A stretch of DNA of 6,278 nt from Lishizhenia sp. (GTDB taxonomy: Bacteria > Bacteroidota > Bacteroidia > Flavobacteriales_D > Crocinitomicaceae), in assembly GCA_007117055.1 (NCBI GenBank), contig SKHH01000301.1, positions 1 through 6,278 on the forward strand. Direction: 5' to 3'. The translations under genes and the position numbers were made by a program. Below, in pieces: positions 1 to 6,278 of this stretch (position 1 is its first letter; each line of letters begins with the position of its first letter). Below the pieces are notes generated by a model. It was not told the origin of the DNA, searched no databases, and saw nothing but the letters and a program-made list of their open reading frames with translations.

Positions 1-1272
1 CGTGAACTAGCTGAAAACTTACAATTAAATTATAACCTCGGAGAAACACTTGCTTTAAACAACGAAAAAAAAGAACTGTTTTTTAGTGGTCTCCCCTCAA
101 CATCTCACCTTCGGGAAATACACAACAATGAAAAAAGAGCCATCACTTGGCGTTCCGGTTTGCAGTTTGAAGTAACTGCCGAACCACCGATATCCACCCA
201 ATCGACCCAAAGCACTGCTAACTGGACATATAATTCTGGATTTGATAAAATAAAAGGAGCGACTCCTATTAAAGATCACATTCGGGGAAATACTTCCGTA
301 TTTATTTATGACAACAAGGGAAACTATAAACTCATCAATCATTTAGGTAAACTCGTGTGGACTGGATCTATTGATGGAACCATATTAGCAACTCCCCAAA
401 CCATTGACTTATTTGAAAATGATAAATTTCAACTTTTATTTTCTTCTGAAAATGAGATACACATCATTGACCTAAATGGTGCATCAGTTGGCAACTTTCC
501 TTTTACCTCTGAACATGCCATAACTTCTCACATTCATCCCTTTCGATGGAACAACATGCAACGTTTTCTATTTGGAAATGAAAAAGGAGAGTTAACTGTA
601 CTATCCAACAAAGGACAAGAATTAAACGTCGTACAAGCCGGCGCAAAACCTATCACAGCAGAGCCTATTGCCATGAATATAGCAGGAAACCTTCGTGCGT
701 GGTCAATAAACACAAAAAACGAAACGCTCCTCTCCTATCTCGAAAGACCTATACAAGCAGAGCGAAAAGGAATCATGCACGCGGATAAATTCATTCGTCA
801 AGGTGGTAGCGTAATAGGATTTCTAAATAAAGACGACGAAGTTTATCGCATTGATGGAAATCAAACAAGTGAGCAACAGTTTTTTGGAAAAGGTCAACTG
901 GTGGAAATAGCACCAAATTACTTGATCACGAAAAATGCTAATAAGCTAAACACACTTAATCTTGAGGGGGAAATTATTCATCAACTAACGCTTCCATTCA
1001 ATGAAGTAGGCATTGTATATAAATTGGATTATAAAACGAGAAGCATCTACCTCGTTCATGATTATTTGGAAAACAATGTTTATGCATATGCCGAAAATGG
1101 AACCTTATTAACCGGTTTTCCTAAAGAAGCAAGAAGCTGGATTACCGCCAACATAGATGAGGAGCATGAGTGTTTTCAAATCATTACGACTATTCAAAAA
1201 TCGATTGTAAACTATGGTGTGAAAATCCCTGAAGAGTTAAATGTAATTCCTGAAGATCAAAATACTCCGTAA
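1..1272 (+). CDS. C-terminal part of a large beta-propeller-like hypothetical protein (5' truncated by window edge)
   Basis: Frame 1 is open from the first base to the TAA at 1270-1272, giving 423 residues, so the gene begins before the window. A TTG at 160 is not a credible start, because the 53 codons before it are normal coding sequence. The visible part carries at least six blade-like motifs of the form hydrophobic-x-hydrophobic, D/N-x-x-G, then hydrophobic residues, near bases 322-370, 451-501, 586-636, 835-880, 940-1000 and 1072-1122. Two of them end in a PQQ/FG-GAP-like G-x-F-P (GNFPF, TGFPK). This suggests a beta-propeller. From memory it resembles the C-terminal half of Bacteroidota hypothetical proteins that often carry an N-terminal DUF3352 region, whose conserved text includes GK-hydrophobic-W and a Q-x-x-D-L-hydrophobic-x-N segment (here GKLVW and QTIDLFEN). 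The missing N-terminus would hold any signal peptide. The function is unknown. The next gene follows after three bases, so co-transcription is likely. Confidence 0.8.
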   Translation, partial: RELAENLQLNYNLGETLALNNEKKELFFSGLPSTSHLREIHNNEKRAITWRSGLQFEVTAEPPISTQSTQSTANWTYNSGFDKIKGATPIKDHIRGNTSVFIYDNKGNYKLINHLGKLVWTGSIDGTILATPQTIDLFENDKFQLLFSSENEIHIIDLNGASVGNFPFTSEHAITSHIHPFRWNNMQRFLFGNEKGELTVLSNKGQELNVVQAGAKPITAEPIAMNIAGNLRAWSINTKNETLLSYLERPIQAERKGIMHADKFIRQGGSVIGFLNKDDEVYRIDGNQTSEQQFFGKGQLVEIAPNYLITKNANKLNTLNLEGEIIHQLTLPFNEVGIVYKLDYKTRSIYLVHDYLENNVYAYAENGTLLTGFPKEARSWITANIDEEHECFQIITTIQKSIVNYGVKIPEELNVIPEDQNTP

Positions 1273-1275
1273 TTT

Positions 1276-1758
1276 ATGTTTACACCTTTAAATCTTCCCA
1301 AGGCTCCCTTGAAATTATTTAAAAAGAACAATCAAGTTTTTGTCCTAGATGCGTTTAGGAATAAAGAAATCCTGCTTACTCCAGAGGAGTGGGTACGACA
1401 ACATTTTTTACACTACATAACACTTCACAAAAACATTCCCAAAGGATTAATTATTTCCGAACACGGTCTTACTATTAATGAAATGACCAGAAGATGTGAT
1501 GCTGTGGTGTTTACAAAAAATCGTATTCCGCTAGCGATCATAGAATGCAAAGCTCCTGAAGTAAAGCTCTCTGAAAAAACCATGCATCAAATTGCGCAGT
1601 ATAATTTCGCCCTTCACGTAAACTGGCTCATTCTAACAAATGGAATTGAAACGGTTGTATGTTTTGTGAATGCTAAAGAGAAAAAACTTTCTTATTTAGA
1701 GGAGCTTCCGAACTATGAAAAAATGATTGAACTGAGTGAGGGTCAAAAATCAGGTTAA
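1276..1758 (+). CDS. Stand-alone type I restriction HsdR N-terminal-like protein (PD-(D/E)xK nuclease fold)
   Basis: This is a complete 160-residue protein with an ATG start three bases after the previous stop codon, which suggests translational coupling; no clear Shine-Dalgarno site is visible. It matches the HSDR_N_2 type of domain, the nuclease-fold N-terminus of type I restriction R subunits. The core motifs are present in order: D75 in RRCDAVVF, then E90-C-K92 in AIIECKAP (the E-x-K half of the PD-(D/E)xK site), then a QIAQYN segment with Q105 and Q108 in the following helix. The catalytic residues look intact, so metal-dependent DNA cleavage is possible but unproven. There is no helicase domain, and no HsdM or HsdS gene in the window, so this is not a working type I restriction system as seen. 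Small proteins of this kind are common single-copy genes in Bacteroidota, from memory often near the replication gene holA. Their function is not established. The short lysine/glutamate-rich tail (about 133-160) is probably flexible. Confidence 0.88.
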   Translation: MFTPLNLPKAPLKLFKKNNQVFVLDAFRNKEILLTPEEWVRQHFLHYITLHKNIPKGLIISEHGLTINEMTRRCDAVVFTKNRIPLAIIECKAPEVKLSEKTMHQIAQYNFALHVNWLILTNGIETVVCFVNAKEKKLSYLEELPNYEKMIELSEGQKSG

Positions 1759-1781
1759 TAATCTTCTAATTTCATGAGGAG

Positions 1782-2732
1782 TCATACCTCTAGATCCTTT
1801 TGTTCTTTTAATTTCAAATACGGATCAAATGTAAAACGTGTTTTTCTTTTTTCTTCACCAGGTGCTGGATGCCATGTTACGTCCATCATGTAGCGTATCA
1901 CTTGTCCCAACTCGTCTTCTTCGACAAGTAATTGTCCAAAACTAAATTTTTCAGAATTTTGAAATGTTTTTTTAACCGCTTTAACCGCCTCTACTTTGGC
2001 TAAATCTACAAAATCAACAGAGTTAACCAATTCCGCAATGTACATAAGTTCCATAACGTGCTTCATGAAATCATTTAATTCATCCGTACGAATTAATTCT
2101 TGTTCTCTTTCTTTATAAAAGCGTATAAAGTTCAGTTCTTGTTCGGTAATAAAAATGGGGGCGTCCGTAATGAAATGCAACTCAAAAATGTAATTTAAAA
2201 GGTTGTCTTTATCACGATTTGCCAACTGATAGTAGTAAAAAGGAGTATGTGATAAAATGGAATCTTTGTAATCTAACACAAAGTAGTCATGGTGTAGACG
2301 CACACTATCTTTAGTACTCGTGGTATAAATATGTTCGAGCTCAAATTTTAATAAATGCTTTTGACGATTAGCATAAATTCGATAATCCTCAATCAATTCA
2401 TCTACTCCTGACAATTTATATCCACGTAAATCATTATTGTCGATATAACTAGATTTGATATCATAAAGTGAGTCCAAGGTGATAAAAACAGGAGGCTTAA
2501 TTACATTTAGCGGACCAAACCCAAGTGATTCATAACGATCAGACAATCGATACGTATTGTGCAGGTGTCTCTCTATCACTCTTTCACGCTCAAACTGTCT
2601 TTCTTCTAACGTTGGCTGAGGCACAAAATTAACACTACACGCAGCGAGTAAAACAATAGAACAAAACAATATTAACTTACTGGTAAGCGAAGCTTTTAAT
2701 GACCAAGCTAAAATTGATTTTGTTTTTTTCAT
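1782..2732 (-). CDS. Lipoprotein of unknown function
   Basis: This 316-residue protein has a clear lipoprotein signal peptide: a lysine-containing n-region (K2, K3, K5, K13, K19), a hydrophobic stretch at about 20-31, and the lipobox L29-A30-A31-C32 with C32 as the predicted lipidated cysteine. The ATG is the only methionine before the lipobox, so the start is secure, although the n-region is long. The residues after the cysteine (SVNFVPQP) lack the acidic cluster described as a surface-export signal in some Bacteroidota lipoproteins. An outer-membrane lipoprotein facing the periplasm is therefore the better guess. The mature part begins with a charged helical segment (about 41-62), has mixed alpha/beta sequence in the middle, and includes a likely helix around 217-257. 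No known domain or catalytic motif was recognised. It is too long and unlike the gliding lipoprotein GldH as I remember it. It follows dnaN by 132 bases and has a candidate promoter of its own. It converges with the HsdR-N-like gene across a 23-base gap. Confidence 0.85.
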   Translation of the reverse strand: MKKTKSILAWSLKASLTSKLILFCSIVLLAACSVNFVPQPTLEERQFERERVIERHLHNTYRLSDRYESLGFGPLNVIKPPVFITLDSLYDIKSSYIDNNDLRGYKLSGVDELIEDYRIYANRQKHLLKFELEHIYTTSTKDSVRLHHDYFVLDYKDSILSHTPFYYYQLANRDKDNLLNYIFELHFITDAPIFITEQELNFIRFYKEREQELIRTDELNDFMKHVMELMYIAELVNSVDFVDLAKVEAVKAVKKTFQNSEKFSFGQLLVEEDELGQVIRYMMDVTWHPAPGEEKRKTRFTFDPYLKLKEQKDLEV

Positions 2733-2804
2733 CTGACAACTATTAAAATGTCAACGCCTATTTAATACTATTCATATTTAGGAATTCGAATGACTTTAAA
2801 TTCA

Positions 2805-2833
2805 CTTATAAAAGTACAAAACAAACCCGTCAA
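2805..2833 (-). promoter_or_regulatory. Candidate promoter for the lipoprotein gene
   Basis: On the minus strand, TTGACG (2828-2833) and TATAAG (2805-2810) are separated by exactly 17 bases. This is a close match to the classical sigma-70 consensus and would give a leader of about 65 bases before the lipoprotein start. The housekeeping sigma factor of Bacteroidota normally prefers TTG/TTTG with TAnnTTTG. An imperfect version of that -7 box, TACTTTTA, overlaps the same place, but its best upstream TTG is only 14 bases away. The position in the only sizeable gap of the block supports a promoter; the exact element is uncertain. Confidence 0.4.
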
Positions 2834-2864
2834 TTGTTCGTGAAAGAAAGTTAAACGAAACAAC

Positions 2865-3989
2865 TTATCGACCCAACATAACAGGCATAATGAGCATCAA
2901 AATATCTTCATGTTCATTATCGTTTTCTGCTGGTGTAATGATCCCTGCGCGATTTGGCTGACTCATTTTAATTTTAATTTCATTCGACTCTATATTTGTC
3001 AGCATTTCTAGCAAAAACCTTGAGTTAAATCCGATTTCTAAATCCTCTCCATCATACGAACAGGTGAGTCTTTCATTCGACTCATTTGCAAAATCTAAAT
3101 CTTCTGCTGAAATAGAAAGTTCTGACCCCGATATTTTCAAACGAATTTGATGTGTCGTTTTATTCGCAAAAATAGAAACACGCTTAATAGCACTTAAAAA
3201 GCTCGGACGATCCACTGTTAGAACATTGGGATTTTCTTTCGGAATTACAGCTTCGTAATTCGGGTATTTCCCATCGATTAGACGACATGTCATTTTTGAA
3301 TCGTTGAACGAAAAAACAGCGTTCGACTCGTTATATTCTATCTTTACTTCTTCCTCTCCTTTCAGATTATTTTTCAATAACATCAAGGCTTTTTTCGGTA
3401 AAATAAAGGATGAAACACCTTCTGTAGAAGTTGTATCTGTTCTTCTGTAACGCACTAACTTATGAGCGTCAGTAGCAACAAAAATCATGTCTTCACTGGT
3501 CAATTGACAAAACACTCCGTTCATCACTGGTCTCAACTCATCATTTCCTGTTGCAAAAAGCGTTTTATTAATCGCTTCTGCAATAATTTCACCTGGTAAA
3601 ACGATACTGTTTGTATTTTCAACTTTTGGCGGATTTGGGTAATCATCACCTGCGTATCCACTCATTTTTGATTTACCATTGGTATAGGCAATTTCAATCC
3701 CGTGATTTTTCTCTAAATCAAACGTAAAAGTCAACGGCTGATCCGGTAAATTTTTTAATACATCCAACAATAGTTTTGCTGGAACACAAATATCACCTTC
3801 ACCATCTGACTCTATGGATAAGGTTACCGTTAAAATGGTTTCCATATCAGACGCAGAAACTGTTAACTCATTTGCCCCTATTTTAAACAAGAAATTATCC
3901 AAAATAGGTAAGGTGTTATTTGTTGTTAACACCCCGCTAATTGACTGAAGGTGTTTTAAAAGGGTCGTACTTGAAACTACAAAATTCAT
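2865..3989 (-). CDS. dnaN: DNA polymerase III subunit beta (sliding clamp)
   Basis: DnaN forms the ring-shaped homodimer that encircles DNA, tethers the replicative polymerase and acts as a docking platform for repair and replication factors in the cytoplasm. The protein is 374 residues, close to the usual 365-375, and shows the three-fold clamp layout: domain 1 about 1-122, domain 2 about 128-250, domain 3 about 251-374. Family signatures visible are TLPILDNFLF (26-35), ATDAHKLVR (172-180), RLIDGKYPNYEAVIP (236-250), GFNSRFLLEML (320-330) and the C-terminal IMPVML (367-372), which corresponds to the E. coli VMPMRL end. The ATG start gives the expected N-terminus (MNFVVSSTTLLKHL). No part appears broken. 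dnaN is not beside dnaA here: the upstream neighbours are gldG and a DUF4340 gene. A Bacteroidota-type promoter in the 55-base upstream gap suggests transcription independent of those genes. Confidence 0.98.
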   Translation of the reverse strand: MNFVVSSTTLLKHLQSISGVLTTNNTLPILDNFLFKIGANELTVSASDMETILTVTLSIESDGEGDICVPAKLLLDVLKNLPDQPLTFTFDLEKNHGIEIAYTNGKSKMSGYAGDDYPNPPKVENTNSIVLPGEIIAEAINKTLFATGNDELRPVMNGVFCQLTSEDMIFVATDAHKLVRYRRTDTTSTEGVSSFILPKKALMLLKNNLKGEEEVKIEYNESNAVFSFNDSKMTCRLIDGKYPNYEAVIPKENPNVLTVDRPSFLSAIKRVSIFANKTTHQIRLKISGSELSISAEDLDFANESNERLTCSYDGEDLEIGFNSRFLLEMLTNIESNEIKIKMSQPNRAGIITPAENDNEHEDILMLIMPVMLGR

Positions 3990-4011
3990 TTCCTGATTTT
4001 TTTTTCTAAAA

Positions 4012-4039
4012 CAAATCTAAACAAAAACTATCAATACAA
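4012..4039 (-). promoter_or_regulatory. dnaN: Predicted Bacteroidota-type promoter for dnaN
   Basis: On the minus strand TAGATTTG (4012-4019) is a perfect match to the TAnnTTTG -7 box, and a TTG (4037-4039) lies 17 bases upstream, within the 17-23 spacing described for Flavobacterium promoters. The -7 box ends 22 bases before the dnaN ATG, so the leader would be short, roughly 15-18 bases. The leader contains a run of nine A residues and an AGGA placed too close to the ATG to act as a normal ribosome binding site. The -33 element partly lies at the very end of the intergenic gap, just after the upstream stop codon. Confidence 0.55.
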
Positions 4040-4044
4040 TGGAT

Positions 4045-5073
4045 TTACTCCTGATTTTTTGGAACTATATTTTCTCTCGTAAAAATATCTTTTCCAAATA
4101 CCAACGGCCCTAAAGTATAATACTGCATTCTCACCAACTCCCCCGAAGGCATAATACCCCAAAGATAATCTTGATCCCACAAGATAGAATCATTATGATC
4201 TGCTTCTGGATCTGGTCTTCTGTAATAAGTCATGAAAAATTCTTTATCTTTTCCTTTTACGAATAATGTATAGTCTGGTTTTAACGCTTTAATACTATCA
4301 ACTTGTTGCTCTGTATACGCATAATTCGGGCGATTAAAATGAATATTTCTGAATCCATTCAAATAAAACATCAAGTTATCTTTGATTAACCCCTCAATGG
4401 GTTCTCCATTGGAAGTAGCCTTCAGTCCATCCTTATCCTGAATGATTTCAAAATTATCTGATGGGTTAACATTATTCTCTACTCTAATTTCTCTGATATC
4501 CTCACGATTAAAAGAAAACAGTTTCGAACACTGATAAATTTTAGGGTCGGCTGTAAAACGAGGTTCCAATATTCCATAAAAACCTTTCATGCCCATAATC
4601 ACAGGATTGTCACTACGTCTCTTAGGTGTTTCTAACAACATGTGTGTACCATAATGATCGGAAGTCGAATGTCCAACAAACCATGTTTTTTTCAACTTCC
4701 CTTTTTGATAGATGTCAACTTTTTTGTATTTCGACATCATTTGCTTTTTCATGTTTTCCATTGCTCCATCAGGAACATACCCTTTCAGCGTAACTTTCAG
4801 AAAAGTTTCTAACATGGTATGAACCACTTCTTGCTTAACACAGTTTCCTTTGTCGTCCACCCAAGCTCCAGATTGATTTCGTACCACTGTAAACGAAACA
4901 TCATTAAACGAATCATATACTGTTATTTTATCCACAGCTGCAGTATCCTTTACCGCAAAATCTATCAGGCTTAAGTTATCCGAAGTTTTCTCTTGATCTG
5001 CTAACCTCATTGCTAACACACCCAAGCCGATTAATACGGACACCCCTACTACAATTATAATAACTTTCTTCAT
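4045..5073 (-). CDS. DUF4340-type membrane-anchored protein associated with the GldFG ABC transporter
   Basis: This 342-residue protein has an N-terminal hydrophobic helix (about residues 4-22, after MKK) followed by a soluble region, so it is probably anchored in the inner membrane with its bulk in the periplasm. No lipobox cysteine follows the helix. The soluble part resembles DUF4340: a hydrophobic strand pattern (VDKITVYD, SFTVVR), a G-x-W (69-71), then a helix ending in LKVTLKGY (92-99). A similar module seems to recur at 187-248 (FSFNREDIREIRVEN, then FEIIQD, then LMFYLNGFRNIHF). DUF4340 genes are often found directly after GldG-type ABC auxiliary genes in several phyla, as here, 42 bases downstream of gldG. 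This implies a joint role in that transporter complex, though no biochemical activity is known to me. The ATG is supported by a well-placed AAAGGA. The gene is probably co-transcribed with gldG. Confidence 0.75.
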   Translation of the reverse strand: MKKVIIIVVGVSVLIGLGVLAMRLADQEKTSDNLSLIDFAVKDTAAVDKITVYDSFNDVSFTVVRNQSGAWVDDKGNCVKQEVVHTMLETFLKVTLKGYVPDGAMENMKKQMMSKYKKVDIYQKGKLKKTWFVGHSTSDHYGTHMLLETPKRRSDNPVIMGMKGFYGILEPRFTADPKIYQCSKLFSFNREDIREIRVENNVNPSDNFEIIQDKDGLKATSNGEPIEGLIKDNLMFYLNGFRNIHFNRPNYAYTEQQVDSIKALKPDYTLFVKGKDKEFFMTYYRRPDPEADHNDSILWDQDYLWGIMPSGELVRMQYYTLGPLVFGKDIFTRENIVPKNQE

Positions 5074-5081
5074 GTTTCTTT

Positions 5082-5087
5082 TCCTTT
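5082..5087 (-). promoter_or_regulatory. Shine-Dalgarno-like site before the DUF4340 gene
   Basis: On the minus strand AAAGGA lies eight bases upstream of the ATG at 5073, good spacing for a ribosome binding site. It fixes the start codon and is notable because the other genes in the window have no clear site, as is common in Bacteroidota. The surrounding 42-base gap after gldG shows no promoter or terminator. Confidence 0.45.
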
Positions 5088-5115
5088 ATTTAACGCTGTT
5101 TAATCCTTTTCTATA

Positions 5116-6278
5116 TCACTTTGCGTACTTAGACTTTCTCATCAAGAAAATTGTTATACCTAGTACTACAACAAAAAGAATTGGAACAAATAGGTTTAAA
5201 AACTTAAAATAACTTCCTTGTTTTTCGATTTTCAACTTATCCAGCGGATGCAAATCAATCGTTCTACTCCTAATAGATAACAAAGTACTTTCTCCCATCA
5301 TGTAATCCACACAATTTTCAAAAAAATCAAAATTCCCCAATCTGTGATTTGTCGCTAACAATTCATCAATTTCCTTTCCTCTCGGATACCTTGGAATATA
5401 TCTGTAGGCGCCTTGTTCTCTCACAAAAACAGAATCATAAAATGCATTTTTAAAAAAAGTTCCATTGGATACCACCATTAATTTTCCAGGCTGTACAGAT
5501 TTTTCCTCAAAAATAGCTTCTGGGTCTTCTGAATACGTTGAAATTATCCTGTTTTTGAATGCCGACTCAAATTCGCCTTCAATAACTCCACCTACCATCA
5601 ATCGATTCACAGGGTCTTCAGGGTCATCTTGGAAAGTCGGATTCTCTCCAAAGGTTTGTTCCACAGCAATTGAAAGCAACGGAACATTTCCGTAGGATTT
5701 TGAATTGGAAGAAGTTGTTAGGATCACCGAAGGTACAGTTTTATGCTTTGTTTCTACAAACTGCATACTCGAAGCATACGGCAACTTAACGGGGTCTACC
5801 ATACTAGAGATAGGGTGACGCGTACCTTTCGCCAACACATAAAAATACCAATTAACAAACCCTCTCGGAATAGCAGGAAAAGCAAAAATGTCGTAGTTCG
5901 CATCTACCACTAAATCTTCGTTTATTTTTACTCCATAATCAAACAATAATTTTTCCAAGCCCGTTCTCCTGCGCACCGAATGTACCATTCCTTTTCTTCG
6001 AATCGTATCGTTATCAATTTCTAATGGGTTATAGAAAACCATCAAATTCCCACCTCGCATAAGGAACTGATCGATGACAAATTTATCCTTGTCACTAAAT
6101 TTCTGGGTTGGATCTGCGATTATCAATCCATCAACATTATCCAGCGCGTGGATGGAGCCATCAATTTTTACATCTTTAATGGCATAAGCATCTTCAATGT
6201 TTTTTCTTGCTCCTTGTGTGAATGGAATGCCCAATTCACCATGACCATGTAAAAAAGCTACAGTTCGCTTGGTTCGTC
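5116..6278 (-). CDS. gldG: Gliding motility-associated ABC transporter substrate-binding-type protein GldG (5' truncated by window edge)
   Basis: The minus-strand frame is open from the right edge to the TGA at 5116-5118, giving 386 full codons of the C-terminal part. A TTG at 6232-6234 is not the true start: the 14 upstream codons encode RTKRTVAFLHGHGE, which continues into LGIPFTQ and matches the conserved VAFL-x-GHGEL segment of GldG. Other supporting sequence is a glutamine-amidotransferase-like/ABC_transp_aux region with GLIIADPTQKFSDKDKF and FLMRGGNLMVFYNP, and near the end VSNGTFFKNAF. One C-terminal transmembrane helix (about 5140-5202), followed by the basic tail RKSKYAK, fits the family topology, in which a large extracytoplasmic region lies between two terminal helices. 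GldG works with the permease GldF and ATPase GldA, which are needed for gliding in Flavobacterium, though homologues occur in non-gliding species. gldF is expected just beyond the right edge. The usual family length is around 550 residues, so roughly a third is missing. Confidence 0.93.
   Translation of the reverse strand, partial: RTKRTVAFLHGHGELGIPFTQGARKNIEDAYAIKDVKIDGSIHALDNVDGLIIADPTQKFSDKDKFVIDQFLMRGGNLMVFYNPLEIDNDTIRRKGMVHSVRRRTGLEKLLFDYGVKINEDLVVDANYDIFAFPAIPRGFVNWYFYVLAKGTRHPISSMVDPVKLPYASSMQFVETKHKTVPSVILTTSSNSKSYGNVPLLSIAVEQTFGENPTFQDDPEDPVNRLMVGGVIEGEFESAFKNRIISTYSEDPEAIFEEKSVQPGKLMVVSNGTFFKNAFYDSVFVREQGAYRYIPRYPRGKEIDELLATNHRLGNFDFFENCVDYMMGESTLLSIRSRTIDLHPLDKLKIEKQGSYFKFLNLFVPILFVVVLGITIFLMRKSKYAK

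Noticed and set aside
160..162. TTG as start codon of the first plus-strand gene
   Set aside because: The same frame is open to base 1 with normal coding content, so the gene is simply cut by the window edge.
97..342. 81-residue minus-strand reading frame
   Set aside because: It lies entirely within the first coding region on the other strand, with no recognisable domain or start signal.
1276..1758. Part of a type I restriction-modification defence system
   Set aside because: No helicase domain and no HsdM or HsdS gene is present; the neighbours are housekeeping or envelope genes, so a defence island is not supported.
1774..1788. Possible terminator hairpin between the convergent genes
   Set aside because: The stem is four base pairs with a seven-base loop and no T-run on either strand.
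1782..2732. Assignment of the lipoprotein as GldH or another Gld lipoprotein
   Set aside because: It is much longer than GldH as I remember it, and I recognise no shared motif; proximity to gldG alone is not enough.
2734..2753. Inverted repeat TGACA-N10-TGTCA just before the lipoprotein start, as an operator or hairpin
   Set aside because: The arms are only five bases with imperfect flanks; this is expected by chance in AT-rich DNA and fits no known regulator I can name.
2838..2862. Possible hairpin downstream of dnaN as terminator
   Set aside because: Only a five-base-pair stem (TTCGT/ACGAA) with a 13-base loop and no following T-tract.
5465..5695. 76-residue plus-strand reading frame
   Set aside because: It is antisense within gldG, low-complexity serine/threonine-rich, and has no domain or start signal; it is a shadow of the real gene.
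6232..6234. TTG as start codon of the GldG protein
   Set aside because: It falls inside the conserved GHGEL segment, and the frame continues to the right edge without a stop.

Overview
The window looks like ordinary chromosomal DNA from a member of the Bacteroidota, most likely the order Flavobacteriales. The evidence is a recognisable gliding-motility protein GldG, an AT-rich sequence, a perfect Bacteroidota-type -7 promoter box (TAnnTTTG) upstream of dnaN, and little use of Shine-Dalgarno sites. A family such as Crocinitomicaceae is possible, but that is only a guess from the arrangement.

Layout: the left part (1-1758) holds two plus-strand genes. The first is the 3' part of a large protein with repeated beta-propeller-like motifs. 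Three bases later comes a small stand-alone PD-(D/E)xK nuclease-fold protein of the HsdR N-terminal type. The rest (1782-6278) is on the minus strand. In transcription order it holds gldG (5' end outside the window), a DUF4340-type membrane-anchored protein, dnaN (the replication sliding clamp) and an unrecognised lipoprotein. The two blocks converge at 1759-1781. No intergenic stretch exceeds about 132 bases, and I saw no RNA gene, mobile element, CRISPR array or long repeat.

How the genes relate: GldG and the DUF4340 protein very probably form one envelope module with an ABC permease (GldF) and ATPase (GldA) encoded elsewhere. The partner genes are inferred from family knowledge and are not in the window. 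dnaN is collinear but has its own predicted promoter in the 55-base gap. The lipoprotein also has a candidate promoter of its own, so the minus-strand block is probably three transcription units that may partly read through. The two plus-strand genes look co-transcribed and possibly translationally coupled.

I found no convincing undescribed defence or mobile system. The items most worth a second look are the orphan HsdR-N nuclease, the apparent internal duplication in the DUF4340 protein, and the unrecognised lipoprotein. Both window edges cut through genes: the ORFs that seem to start with TTG at 160 (plus) and 6234 (minus) in fact continue to the edges without a stop.
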